Assembly (NCBI GenBank): GCA_964545315.1
Contig: CAZJGI010000002.1
Span: forward strand, 1-64,000
Length of the DNA: 64,000 nt
Source of the DNA: JAAYJR01 sp964545315
GTDB lineage: Bacteria; Bacteroidota; Bacteroidia; Bacteroidales; Prolixibacteraceae
Direction: 5' to 3'
Under the pieces are notes generated by a model. It saw nothing but the letters and a program-made list of their open reading frames with translations. It ran no database searches and was not told the origin of the DNA. Below are positions 55,447 through 63,677 of the stretch, piece by piece (within the stretch, counting starts at the first letter, position 1; each line of letters starts with the position of its first letter). The translations under genes and the position numbers were made by a program.

Positions 55447-56112
55447 TCAGAATACTTGGTTAAACTTTTCTTTTAGTAAACTTTTTACCTCCTCCAATGG
55501 AACTTCTTCTCCCAGTTCTTTTTTGATCGATGTCACTCCAAGTGTTAATCCGCAGGGATTTATATAACCAAAATATTTGAGGTCGGTATTTACATTTAAT
55601 GCAAATCCATGCATTGTGACATATCTGCTTACCCTGACACCAATAGCACAAATTTTACGTGCATTTACAGGATGTTCTGCCTCAATCCATACCCCTGTGG
55701 CACCCTCCTTGTGACTTCCCGCAATTCCAAATACCGATAAGAGCTCTATAATAGCATTCTCCATCTTTTCTATATACTGGCGTACCCCTGTTTTGTGATA
55801 TTCCAGATCAATAATCGGATAACCTACTATTTGACCCGGGCCGTGATAGGTAATATCCCCTCCTCTGTTGATCCTGTAAAAAGTAGCTTCTATTTTTTTT
55901 AAAAATTCCTCATTAGCCAGCAAATTTTTTTCATCTCCACTTTTACCCAATGTAAATACATGTGGATGTTCCACTATCAGGAAATAATTTTTTGCAGAGG
56001 GTTTACCCAGGTTCATTTTATCATCTAATACTTTGGAAAGTAGCTTTTCCTGATAATCCCAGCATGCTTTATACTCTTTTAAGCCAAGATCTTCGTAATT
56101 AAAATTTGCCAT
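55447..56112 (-). CDS. lipB: Octanoyl-[acyl carrier protein]:protein transferase
   Basis: Moves octanoate from ACP to lipoate-dependent proteins, the first step of lipoate synthesis. The 221 residues show PHVFTLGKSGDEKNLL at about 48-63, YRINRGGDITYHGPGQIVGYPIIDL at about 76-100 (LipB signature), ARKICAIGVRVSRYVTMHGFALNVN with the catalytic Lys, and YINPCGLTLGVTS with the catalytic Cys. It is 19 nt after the methyltransferase and in one operon with lipA, its pathway successor. Confidence 0.95.
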   Translation of the reverse strand: MANFNYEDLGLKEYKACWDYQEKLLSKVLDDKMNLGKPSAKNYFLIVEHPHVFTLGKSGDEKNLLANEEFLKKIEATFYRINRGGDITYHGPGQIVGYPIIDLEYHKTGVRQYIEKMENAIIELLSVFGIAGSHKEGATGVWIEAEHPVNARKICAIGVRVSRYVTMHGFALNVNTDLKYFGYINPCGLTLGVTSIKKELGEEVPLEEVKSLLKEKFNQVF

Positions 56113-56131
56113 ATTACATCAATAATATTAA

Positions 56132-56965
56132 TTATTTTTCCATTACAATAATGTCCTGAAAATCATTAAGTTCATTTTTGTTGCCAGTATTCTTCCAGTA
56201 TCCGGCTACTACTTTCTTTATTTTCAAGCCACTGTCTGAGATAATGTTCTGTAAATTTTTTTCCTCAAAAGCTACATTGGCACTTTTCACTTTTTTATCC
56301 ATCAACCTGAATCCTTCTCTTTTAACAGGGAAGCAAAATGAATTATATTGTGATATATATTCTTCATCTTTTTCATTATAAATAAAGAAAGTAGCAAGAC
56401 AATTCCCCCCAACCTTCATTACTCTGAAAATCTCATTCAGATAGTGTTTAATTTCGGTTTGTTGCATATGAGTGAATACTGAAAAAAGAAATACAACATC
56501 AAACAGGGAATCATTATAAGGAAAAATAAATTCATCGGCGTTATTACCATTTTTATTATACAGGTCATTTTTTAACGGGACATGCCGGAAGTGAAAATTT
56601 GTATAATTGTTGCTGATATTTTTATTGCACCAATTGATACCTTTTTTCACCACGTCAAATCCTTCATAACTGCCATGACTGTTCAGGTATTTAGTAAGTG
56701 CTGCAGCGCTTCTTCCGATTCCGCATCCTATGTCCAGGATAGCGCTGTCATGTTTCAGGTTTGTATGTCTTTTCAACAGATCGAGATGGTGTATACCTTG
56801 TTTAATAAAGTCACCCGATCCAATATAAATATCACCTTTGTCGGGCACCATATTCTTTTTTTTACCAGTTATCCTTAGATAAATATCGGAAGGCAGGTAG
56901 TAAAATTTTCTTACCAGCAGTCTCATGTCAGGAGTTAACTTATAATATATTGCCCTTAGACTCAT
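56132..56965 (-). CDS. Class I SAM-dependent methyltransferase
   Basis: Methyltransferase of 277 residues with a clear SAM-binding motif I, SAILDIGCGIGRSAAALTKYL at about residues 76-96, then GSYEGFDVVKKGINWCN (motif II), and DVVFLFSVFTHMQQTEIKHYLNEI with motif post-I/IV and the FRVMKVGG turn. The substrate is not recognisable. An N-terminal extension of about 60 residues (KFYYLPSDIYLRITGKKKN) precedes the core. It lies between lipA and lipB, 24 and 19 nt away, but methyltransferases are not part of lipoate synthesis, so linkage may be expression only. Confidence 0.85.
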   Translation of the reverse strand: MSLRAIYYKLTPDMRLLVRKFYYLPSDIYLRITGKKKNMVPDKGDIYIGSGDFIKQGIHHLDLLKRHTNLKHDSAILDIGCGIGRSAAALTKYLNSHGSYEGFDVVKKGINWCNKNISNNYTNFHFRHVPLKNDLYNKNGNNADEFIFPYNDSLFDVVFLFSVFTHMQQTEIKHYLNEIFRVMKVGGNCLATFFIYNEKDEEYISQYNSFCFPVKREGFRLMDKKVKSANVAFEEKNLQNIISDSGLKIKKVVAGYWKNTGNKNELNDFQDIIVMEK

Positions 56966-56989
56966 ATGTATAATTATCTTGATCTATTT

Positions 56990-57853
56990 TCAGGCATGTG
57001 CATGTTCCTCGGCCCTGTATGAACTTCTTACCAGGGGTGCACTCTCAACATAGGAAAATCCTTTTTTTATACCGATATCATGATATTCATCAAACTGTTC
57101 AGGCCTGATAAATTCCACTACGGGTATATGGTTACTGGTTGGGGCCAGATACTGGCCTATTGTCATTACCCTGCAACCTGCCTCTCTCAGGTCATCCATT
57201 GTTTGTAATATTTCTTCTGTCGTTTCACCAAGTCCCAGCATGATACCCGATTTTGCAATTTTATTATTATCTGCAATATATTTTAATACTTCGAGACTAC
57301 GCCGGTATTTTGCTGCTGAACGTATTTGGGGAGTTAACCTTTCCACTGTTTCCAGATTGTGTGAGATAACATCAGGCCCTGCGTCCAATACTTTTTTAAT
57401 CAGATTTAGATCACCTCTGAAATCAGGAATCAGAACTTCAATTTTTGTTTCCGGATTTACCTTTTTTATTTCCATGATCGTACGAACCCATATCCCGGCA
57501 CCCTGATCGTCCAGGTCATCACGGTCCACCGATGTAATAACACAATGCTTCAATTCCATTAACCTTACTGATTCTGCAACCTTTACTGGTTCATTCTCAT
57601 CAGGGGGAAGAGGTTTGCCTGTTTTAACCCCGCAAAATTTACAGCTACGGGTGCATATATCTCCCAAAATCATGAATGTTGCAGTACCTCTGTTCCAGCA
57701 ATCACCAATATTAGGACACCTGCCGCTTGTGCAGATTGTGTGTAATCCATATGAATTAACCAGGTTCTTGATTCTTGGATAATTTTTACCTTTGGGCATT
57801 TTCATTTTCATCCAGGCAGGAAGCCGTTGACTTGTTATTAATTCATCTGTCAT
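56990..57853 (-). CDS. lipA: Lipoyl synthase
   Basis: Radical-SAM enzyme that inserts two sulfurs into the octanoyl chain on lipoyl domains. 287 residues from ATG 57853. The auxiliary cluster ligands are Cys41, Cys46 and Cys52 (ICTSGRCPNIGDCWNRG) and the radical-SAM motif CTRSCKFC gives Cys67, Cys71 and Cys74. VDRDDLDDQGAGIW and GLGETTEEI follow, and the C-terminal RSSYRAEEH has the conserved Ser that binds the auxiliary cluster. A longer frame opens at 57886, but family alignments start near MTDELITSQRLPAW. First gene of a four-gene operon. Confidence 0.95.
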   Translation of the reverse strand: MTDELITSQRLPAWMKMKMPKGKNYPRIKNLVNSYGLHTICTSGRCPNIGDCWNRGTATFMILGDICTRSCKFCGVKTGKPLPPDENEPVKVAESVRLMELKHCVITSVDRDDLDDQGAGIWVRTIMEIKKVNPETKIEVLIPDFRGDLNLIKKVLDAGPDVISHNLETVERLTPQIRSAAKYRRSLEVLKYIADNNKIAKSGIMLGLGETTEEILQTMDDLREAGCRVMTIGQYLAPTSNHIPVVEFIRPEQFDEYHDIGIKKGFSYVESAPLVRSSYRAEEHAHA

Positions 57854-57998
57854 GACATATATTTTTTGCAAAAGTAATTCTAACATGGATAATTCACAAA
57901 TAATATATTTTAACCTAAAATATTCCTGGTAATGTAAAAAGGGGAAAAAAATAGTTTTAAAAGGTTTTCAGTGTTATTTTTGTAATTTAAATATAATA

Positions 57999-59900
57999 AT
58001 GGATTTCATGCGGAATCTTTTTTTCATATTATTAATAATTAGCAATTTCACCACAGCACTTGCGCAGAACAAGCAGCAGGAAATTCAAACCAATTCCCGG
58101 CTGGCAATATCTTATTACAGTGCAAAAGAATTTGACAAAGCTGCGCCGCTCCTGCTTGAAGTTTATAATCTTTCCGGGAATGATTATTACTTCAGATTAT
58201 ATTTAGTCTCCATGATAGAGTTGGGTCAATTTGAAGAGGCTGAAAGGCAGATACAAAACGAGATCAGAAAACAGCGTTCACCAAAATCCGAATTATATGT
58301 AAATTGGGGATATCTGCTTAAAGCCTGGGAAAAAAATGAAGATTCGGAATCCAGGTATAAAGATGCGTTGGATCTTATCCCTCCGGGGAAAGGTAATTAT
58401 TTGCTTACAGGTAATGCCTTTATACAGTGGGGTGAATATAATTGGGCAGAGAAGGTATACCTGAAGGGAAGGCAGGTCTTGCCACAGGAAGAGTTTAATT
58501 ATGAACTTGCAAGAATTTATCTCTATTTGCGTTCTTATGAAAAGATGATGGAAGAATACCTTAATCTTATCAAACTGGATGACAAACAGTTAAGTCGTAT
58601 TCAGAGCAGTCTTGCTTCAGCATTGAGACTGGATGTGGATGATGATCTGCGTGACCGTTTCAGAGAGCAGCTTTTAAAACGTATTCAGAATGAACCCGGT
58701 ATAACCGGGTATAATCGTTTATTGATCTGGTTTTTACTTCAGGAAAAGCAATTTGCAGGAGCACTGAGGCAGGCTATTGCCCTTGACCGCCGCACAGGTG
58801 GTGAAGATTCACAAATATATCAATTAGGAACCCTTGCAATGAACCACCAAAACTATGAGGAGTCAAAACGGGCATTTGATTATATCATTTCTAAAGGGGA
58901 AGCTAATCCTTTTTTCAATCAGGCTTTCCTGCAGAATATCCATGCATCGTATGTTAAGTATATTCAGGAAAACATTATGGATAAAAGTGGTGGTACCCTT
59001 ATTGCCGGACAGTTTGAAAAGGGATTGCAACTTTTTGGATATTCTTCAGCAACTCTCAACCTGATAAATGAATATAGCCATCTACTGGCTTTTTATCTGA
59101 ATGATCCTGACAGTGCAATTGCCGTGTTGGAAAAAGGACTTAAAATACCTAAGCTTAAACCGGAGGAGACAGGGATATTGAAAACTGCACTTGCTGATAT
59201 TTATGTCTACTCCGGAGATCCCTGGGAGGCAATACTGCTTTATTCACAGGTTATCGATGACAATAAGAATAATGAACTGTCTGATGAGGTAAAATTGAAA
59301 AAAGCCAAGCTGGGTTATTATATGGGAAACTTTAATTGGGCTAAGGCTCAACTGGACATATTAAAAGGCAGCACCTCCAAATTTACAGCTAACGATGCTA
59401 TGGAACTTTCAATGTTGATAGGTAATAACCTAAACCTTGATACTACTGAGATACCCTTACAAATGTTTGCCCGTGCAGACCTTCTTTTTTTCAGAAATAA
59501 AGACTCCCTTGCGTTAGCAACTCTCGACTCAATATCAGAATTGTATCCATACCATACTCTGATTGACGATATCCTTTTCAGAAAATCAAAAATCGAAACC
59601 GACAGGAACAATTTTCCAAAAGCGGCAGAATATCTGGAACAGATAAGAGCCGGTTTCAGCTATGAGTTACTCGCCGACGATGCCTTGTTTATGCTTGCAG
59701 AATTGTATAATTATCATCTTGATAAAAAGGAGACAGCCAAAGAATTATATCTCGAAATGCTTACTATGCATCCCGGAAGTGTCTACATTGAAGAATCCAG
59801 AGAAAAATACAGGGAGTTGAGGGAGTTATATCCGGATGAAACTAATACACCCGAAGAGAAATTCTTTAACGGGGTGGAACCACCTGATGAATTCAACTGA
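57999..59900 (+). CDS. Exported TPR-repeat protein
   Basis: Periplasmic or outer-membrane-associated scaffold. A signal peptide (about residues 1-22, NLFFILLIISNFTTALAQ) is followed by many tetratricopeptide repeats across 633 residues (for example SRLAISYYSAKEFDKAAPLLLEVYNL near the start, SYELLADDALFMLAELYNYH near the end). The C-terminus is acidic. Specific role unknown. A TATTTTTG element (57975-57982) lies 16 nt before the ATG, and the stop codon overlaps the EamA gene by 14 nt. Confidence 0.85.
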   Translation: MDFMRNLFFILLIISNFTTALAQNKQQEIQTNSRLAISYYSAKEFDKAAPLLLEVYNLSGNDYYFRLYLVSMIELGQFEEAERQIQNEIRKQRSPKSELYVNWGYLLKAWEKNEDSESRYKDALDLIPPGKGNYLLTGNAFIQWGEYNWAEKVYLKGRQVLPQEEFNYELARIYLYLRSYEKMMEEYLNLIKLDDKQLSRIQSSLASALRLDVDDDLRDRFREQLLKRIQNEPGITGYNRLLIWFLLQEKQFAGALRQAIALDRRTGGEDSQIYQLGTLAMNHQNYEESKRAFDYIISKGEANPFFNQAFLQNIHASYVKYIQENIMDKSGGTLIAGQFEKGLQLFGYSSATLNLINEYSHLLAFYLNDPDSAIAVLEKGLKIPKLKPEETGILKTALADIYVYSGDPWEAILLYSQVIDDNKNNELSDEVKLKKAKLGYYMGNFNWAKAQLDILKGSTSKFTANDAMELSMLIGNNLNLDTTEIPLQMFARADLLFFRNKDSLALATLDSISELYPYHTLIDDILFRKSKIETDRNNFPKAAEYLEQIRAGFSYELLADDALFMLAELYNYHLDKKETAKELYLEMLTMHPGSVYIEESREKYRELRELYPDETNTPEEKFFNGVEPPDEFN

Positions 59901-60795
59901 TAAATCATATTTATTTGGCGGTCTTTCCGTTTTGTTTTGGTCAACCGTTGCAACAGCCTTTAAAATAGCGCTGAAAGGATTGGACTTTATTCAGCTAATT
60001 TTTTTTGCATCAGCAGTTACAGTGATTCTTTTATTTATTCTGCTGGTCATACAGGGTAAATTAAAGGATCTGTTATCCCAGCCTTCAGGTAATATTGTTA
60101 GCGCAACATTACTTGGAGTTTTAAATCCTGCGGCTTATTATCTGATATTATTCAAGGCATATTCTATGTTACCTGCCCAGGTGGCACAGCCTGTTAACAT
60201 GGTATGGCCAATTGTACTGACCTTTCTTTCAGTTCCATTGTTGGGTCAAAGTATTGGCAGATATAGTATAGCCGGCCTTCTGATAAGTTTTGCAGGGGTG
60301 ATTTGTATTTCTCTGCAGGGAGGAAAGGAGAATTTGGGCCAGGCAAGTATCCCCGGTGTAATTCTTGCATTGGTTAGTTCTATTATTTGGGCCTTATACT
60401 GGATATTTAATGTCAGGCAAAAAGGAGATGCTATAATCAAACTCTTTTTGAACTTCCTTTCCGGGCTGATAATCCTGACTGTTATAGTCATAGCTTTTTC
60501 AGATTTCAGGATTGTCCCGAATATCAGCTTTTCAGCCGCACTATATGTAGGAATATTTGAGACGGGCATTACCTATATCTTTTGGATGAAAGCGATGCAG
60601 TTCAGTTCAAATAATGCAAAGACTGGAAATTTGATTTTTTTAACGCCATTCCTTTCTCTAATTTTTATACGGTTTGTTTTGAAAGAGACGTTGTTCCTGA
60701 CTACCTTTATAGGATTAATTTTTATCATAGCCGGTATATTTATCCAGAGATTTGACAGGAGTAGCAACAAGTTTCATGAAACACAAGACAATTAA
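59887..60795 (+). CDS. EamA/DMT family transporter
   Basis: Drug/metabolite transporter with ten hydrophobic helices in two EamA repeats. The first starts YLFGGLSVLFWSTVATAFKIALKGLDF; the second starts SIPGVILALVSSIIWALYWIF, near residue 153. ATG 59887 begins the family-typical first helix (302 residues); an upstream in-frame ATG lies inside the TPR gene. It overlaps the TPR gene by 14 nt and ruvC by 20 nt, so the three are translated together. The substrate is not known. Confidence 0.88.
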   Translation: MNSTDKSYLFGGLSVLFWSTVATAFKIALKGLDFIQLIFFASAVTVILLFILLVIQGKLKDLLSQPSGNIVSATLLGVLNPAAYYLILFKAYSMLPAQVAQPVNMVWPIVLTFLSVPLLGQSIGRYSIAGLLISFAGVICISLQGGKENLGQASIPGVILALVSSIIWALYWIFNVRQKGDAIIKLFLNFLSGLIILTVIVIAFSDFRIVPNISFSAALYVGIFETGITYIFWMKAMQFSSNNAKTGNLIFLTPFLSLIFIRFVLKETLFLTTFIGLIFIIAGIFIQRFDRSSNKFHETQDN

Positions 60796-61330
60796 GATAT
60801 TAGGTATTGATCCGGGGACAACAGTTACCGGTTATGGTATAGTTGAGATAAGGGACAACAGGCCTGTTATTTTAAATATGGGCACCCTGGTTCCGGGAAG
60901 GTTTACTGATCATTATCAGCGGCTTAAGCACCTGCATGAGCGTGCTTTACATTTAATGGAAGAATACAGGCCGGATGTTATGGCTATAGAGGCTCCTTTT
61001 TATGGTAAAAATGTACAATCGATGCTTAAGTTAGGAAGAGGACAGGGAGTCATAATGGCAGCTGCACTGCATTTTTCGGTGCCTATACATGAATATGCCC
61101 CTTTGCTGGTAAAGCAGTCTATTACAGGAATGGGACGCGCCTCAAAGGAACAGGTAGCCTATTTTCTGCAAAAGGTATATAACCTTAAAGATATTGATAA
61201 GGGTTTGGATGCCAGTGATGCAGTGGCCGTCGCAATATGCCATTTCATCCAGCAGGGGAAACCAAAAAGATCAAAAGAGTATAAAGACTGGAATGACTTT
61301 ATTAAGAAAAATCCTGGTCGTATAAAATAG
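60776..61330 (+). CDS. ruvC: Holliday junction resolvase RuvC
   Basis: Cleaves Holliday junctions in recombinational repair with RuvAB. 184 residues: the catalytic acids lie in LGIDPGTTVTGYGIVE (first Asp), AIEAPFYGKNVQSMLKLGRGQGV (Glu), and LDASDAVAVAICH (last two Asp), all in the expected order. ATG 60776 places the first catalytic Asp at position 11; the longer frame from TTG 60752 is unlikely. It overlaps the EamA stop by 20 nt. RuvA and RuvB are not here. Confidence 0.95.
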   Translation: MKHKTIKILGIDPGTTVTGYGIVEIRDNRPVILNMGTLVPGRFTDHYQRLKHLHERALHLMEEYRPDVMAIEAPFYGKNVQSMLKLGRGQGVIMAAALHFSVPIHEYAPLLVKQSITGMGRASKEQVAYFLQKVYNLKDIDKGLDASDAVAVAICHFIQQGKPKRSKEYKDWNDFIKKNPGRIK

Positions 61331-61370
61331 AAAAAGTAAATTCAGGTGTTTCAAAAACAGATTTTTATAC

Positions 61371-61378
61371 TATATTTG
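61371..61378 (+). promoter_or_regulatory. -7 element of rpsP
   Basis: TATATTTG matches TAnnTTTG and lies 28 nt before the rpsP ATG. A TTTG at the -33 distance is not present. Ribosomal-protein expression and an operon start here support the call. Confidence 0.5.
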
Positions 61379-61406
61379 CGCCTCGTTATTAAAAAATAAA
61401 TTTTAT

Positions 61407-61991
61407 ATGCCGGTAAAAATGAGATTAGCGCGGCATGGCCGCAAACGTTATGCTTACTACCACATTGTGGTAGCAGATAGCAGGGCGCCACGGGATGGCA
61501 GGTACATTGAACGGTTAGGTTTTTATAATCCGAATACGAATCCTGCTACTATAGATCTCGATTTTGATAAAGCTTATGACTGGCTTACCAAAGGCGCCCA
61601 ACCAACAGATACTGTTAAAGCAATATTATCCTACAAAGGTGTGCTTTATAAAAAGCACCTGATGGGTGGAGTTAAAAAAGGGGCTTTCGACGAAGAAGAG
61701 GCCGAAAAAAGATTGAATAATTGGCTCGGGGAAAAGCAATCTTTAATCCAGACTAAGAAGGAAAGAGTAGAAAACGAAGAGGGGGCAGCAAAACAAAAAC
61801 TTATAGCTGCAGAAACAAAGAAAAATGAAAAGAGAGCCGCGGCAATCGCAGCTAAAAATGCTGAATTAGCAAAAGAAGCTGAAGAAAGTGTTAAGGAAAT
61901 AGTTGCAGAATCTGCTGTAGAGGAAGGCAAGACAGATGAGGAAAATGTCGAAGAGAATGCTGCTGATGCATCAGAACAGGATAATCAGTAA
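61407..61991 (+). CDS. rpsP: 30S ribosomal protein S16 with long C-terminal extension
   Basis: Small-subunit assembly protein. The N-terminal core is S16: MPVKMRLARHGRKRYAYYHI, VVADSRAPRDGRYIERLGFYNPNTNP and a K-A-Y-D-W-L-T-K-G-A-Q segment at about residues 50-60. The protein has 194 residues instead of about 80-90: after the core, some 95 residues are rich in Glu, Lys and Ala (EEAEKRLNNWLGEKQSL, then a long AETKKNEKRAAAIAAKNAEL stretch and an acidic end), probably helical or disordered. Such extensions are known in Bacteroidota S16. A strong terminator follows. Confidence 0.95.
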   Translation: MPVKMRLARHGRKRYAYYHIVVADSRAPRDGRYIERLGFYNPNTNPATIDLDFDKAYDWLTKGAQPTDTVKAILSYKGVLYKKHLMGGVKKGAFDEEEAEKRLNNWLGEKQSLIQTKKERVENEEGAAKQKLIAAETKKNEKRAAAIAAKNAELAKEAEESVKEIVAESAVEEGKTDEENVEENAADASEQDNQ

Positions 61992-62027
61992 AATGATTAT
62001 TTGATTCAGATTTTAACAGAAAGTTTA

Positions 62028-62070
62028 TTGAAGAACCACTTGTCATGTTGACAGGTGGTTCTTCAATTTT
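62028..62070 (+). terminator. Strong terminator between rpsP and rimM
   Basis: An 18-bp stem (TTGAAGAACCACTTGTCA with TGACAGGTGGTTCTTCAA, one G-T wobble) around a three-base loop, followed by TTTT. It lies 37 nt after the rpsP stop. The T-tract is short, and the palindrome is bidirectional in form. In many bacteria rpsP and rimM are one operon; here the hairpin probably limits rimM expression, or protects the rpsP mRNA end. Confidence 0.85.
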
Positions 62071-62175
62071 AACTGAACCTTATGAATGCCTGCTGCAATA
62101 TATTAAATTATATAATTTATTTTTAAAGTGGAGGGATCCTTTTTACAAACCAGATTCAATATTTAAATTTGTTAG

Positions 62176-62700
62176 ATGGAAAGAGTATCAGCAAAGAATT
62201 ATCGTAAAATTGGATTTATCAGAAAAATTCATGGAGTAAGAGGTGAGGTAGTGATGGAATTTGAGCATTCTGCCGAAGAATTAGTCGTGGATACAAGCCT
62301 TTTTTTTATTGAACTGGATGGATTACCTGTGCCGTTTTTTGTTGCTGAAAAAGGTCTTAGGATAACTTCTTCAAAAACAGCCTCAATAAGTTTCGATTGG
62401 GTGGAAACAGAAAAATACGCACGCAGGCTTGTTGGTAATTCTGTTTATTTGCTTTCTGACGAAATTGTCGAGAAACCTGATGAAAATACAACTAACCAAT
62501 TGATTAATTATCAGATATTTGATGGAAAAAATGTTCATATCGGATTTATTTCAGGGATCGATAATTTTTCTGGTAATGTAGTCCTTAGGGTGATCTCCGG
62601 AGTGAAAGAAATTTTACTTCCATATAATCCTGATCTCATTATAGCTGTTGATCATGAAAAACAATTCATTAAAATCAATATTCCTGAAGGACTTATTTAA
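62176..62700 (+). CDS. rimM: 16S rRNA processing protein RimM
   Basis: Assembly factor for the head of the 30S subunit, acting near S13 and S19. The 174 residues show the RimM start YRKIGFIRKIHGVRGEVVMEF at about residues 9-29 and, in the C-terminal PRC-barrel domain, GFISGIDNFSGNVVLRV and ILLPYNPDLIIAVDHEKQFI, the family end pattern. It follows rpsP, the usual neighbour, but behind a strong terminator. The usual trmD and rplS genes do not follow. Confidence 0.92.
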   Translation: MERVSAKNYRKIGFIRKIHGVRGEVVMEFEHSAEELVVDTSLFFIELDGLPVPFFVAEKGLRITSSKTASISFDWVETEKYARRLVGNSVYLLSDEIVEKPDENTTNQLINYQIFDGKNVHIGFISGIDNFSGNVVLRVISGVKEILLPYNPDLIIAVDHEKQFIKINIPEGLI

Positions 62701-62829
62701 TCCATAACTCTTCTATTATAAATAGAAAATGAGCAAAATTTTTTGTAAAATTTTAAATGAACTGCAACTTTACAGAGTTTTGTTCGTCATATTTAAAAAA
62801 CAAATTTTAAAATTTTAAAATTAATTACC

Positions 62830-63537
62830 ATGAGGTCAAAGTATTCATTCCTTTTGTGTTTATTTTTTTGTATATCTTTTTCAATTAATGCTTATGCAGA
62901 GAGCCAGGAGAGGGAGGTTCCTTCCTTTTCAGAAATATCATTACGTGTTTCAGGAAAATTATTTGTAAAGCAAGGCAGCAGTCAAAATGTAGAAATCTCA
63001 GCAAGTGCATCTTCCCTTGATGAGATTATTACAGAAGTAAGGGACCGGACCCTGAATATACGGTTTAAAACCAGGAATCTGTTGTTAAGTTCGTTTGATC
63101 CCGGCAAAATCGAAATAACAGTTACTGTTCCTGAAATAAATTCTTTGTCAGTTGCAGGTTCAGGAGATATAATTGCTGACGGGCCGATTGCCTCGCGTAT
63201 AATTGATCTTTCTGTCAGCGGAAGTGGTAATATTTTTATCGATGAACTTAATTCCGAACGGGTAAAAACTACTGTATCCGGATCGGGCGATATAGTTATT
63301 AACGGAGGGGCTGTTGTTCAGGATATGTCTGTCATAATAGGTGGATCAGGTAATGTTAAAGCAGGCCGCTATGAAGCTGCCAATGTGGATATTAAAATTG
63401 CAGGTTCAGGCAACTGCAATGTTTATACAAATGGTAACCTGAAAGCCAGGGTAGCAGGTTCGGGTAGTGTTTACTACCATGGCAATCCTTCAATTGATAC
63501 ATCTATATTAGGATCGGGGACTATTGAAAAAAGATAG
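62830..63537 (+). CDS. Exported GIN-domain (DUF2807) protein
   Basis: Secreted protein of 235 residues with a signal peptide (YSFLLCLFFCISFSINAYA, about residues 5-23) and a head-GIN/DUF2807 domain. Repeated GSGD/GSGN turns (for example SVAGSGDIIADGPI, LSVSGSGNIFIDEL, TTVSGSGDIVINGGA, IIGGSGNVKAGRY, KIAGSGNCNVYTNG, RVAGSGSVYYHGN) mark a right-handed beta-helix. Such proteins are widespread in Bacteroidota and thought to be surface adhesin-like; function is unproven. The 130-nt gap upstream is very AT-rich, with repeated AAATTTTAAAATTTT tracts. Confidence 0.88.
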   Translation: MRSKYSFLLCLFFCISFSINAYAESQEREVPSFSEISLRVSGKLFVKQGSSQNVEISASASSLDEIITEVRDRTLNIRFKTRNLLLSSFDPGKIEITVTVPEINSLSVAGSGDIIADGPIASRIIDLSVSGSGNIFIDELNSERVKTTVSGSGDIVINGGAVVQDMSVIIGGSGNVKAGRYEAANVDIKIAGSGNCNVYTNGNLKARVAGSGSVYYHGNPSIDTSILGSGTIEKR

Positions 63538-63677
63538 AAGAAAATAATTGATAATCCTCATTTTTTAATTAATTATTATTGTTTAACTTTCCATAGTTTT
63601 TCGCTCTGATATTCAAAATTGACTCTATTAGGACGAAAAAAATTATAATAATTATTAAATTAATTAAATCAAGGACT

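Noticed and set aside
62045..62239. 64-residue frame between rpsP and rimM
   Set aside because: Starts in the terminator loop and runs into rimM in another frame; it is a chance frame.
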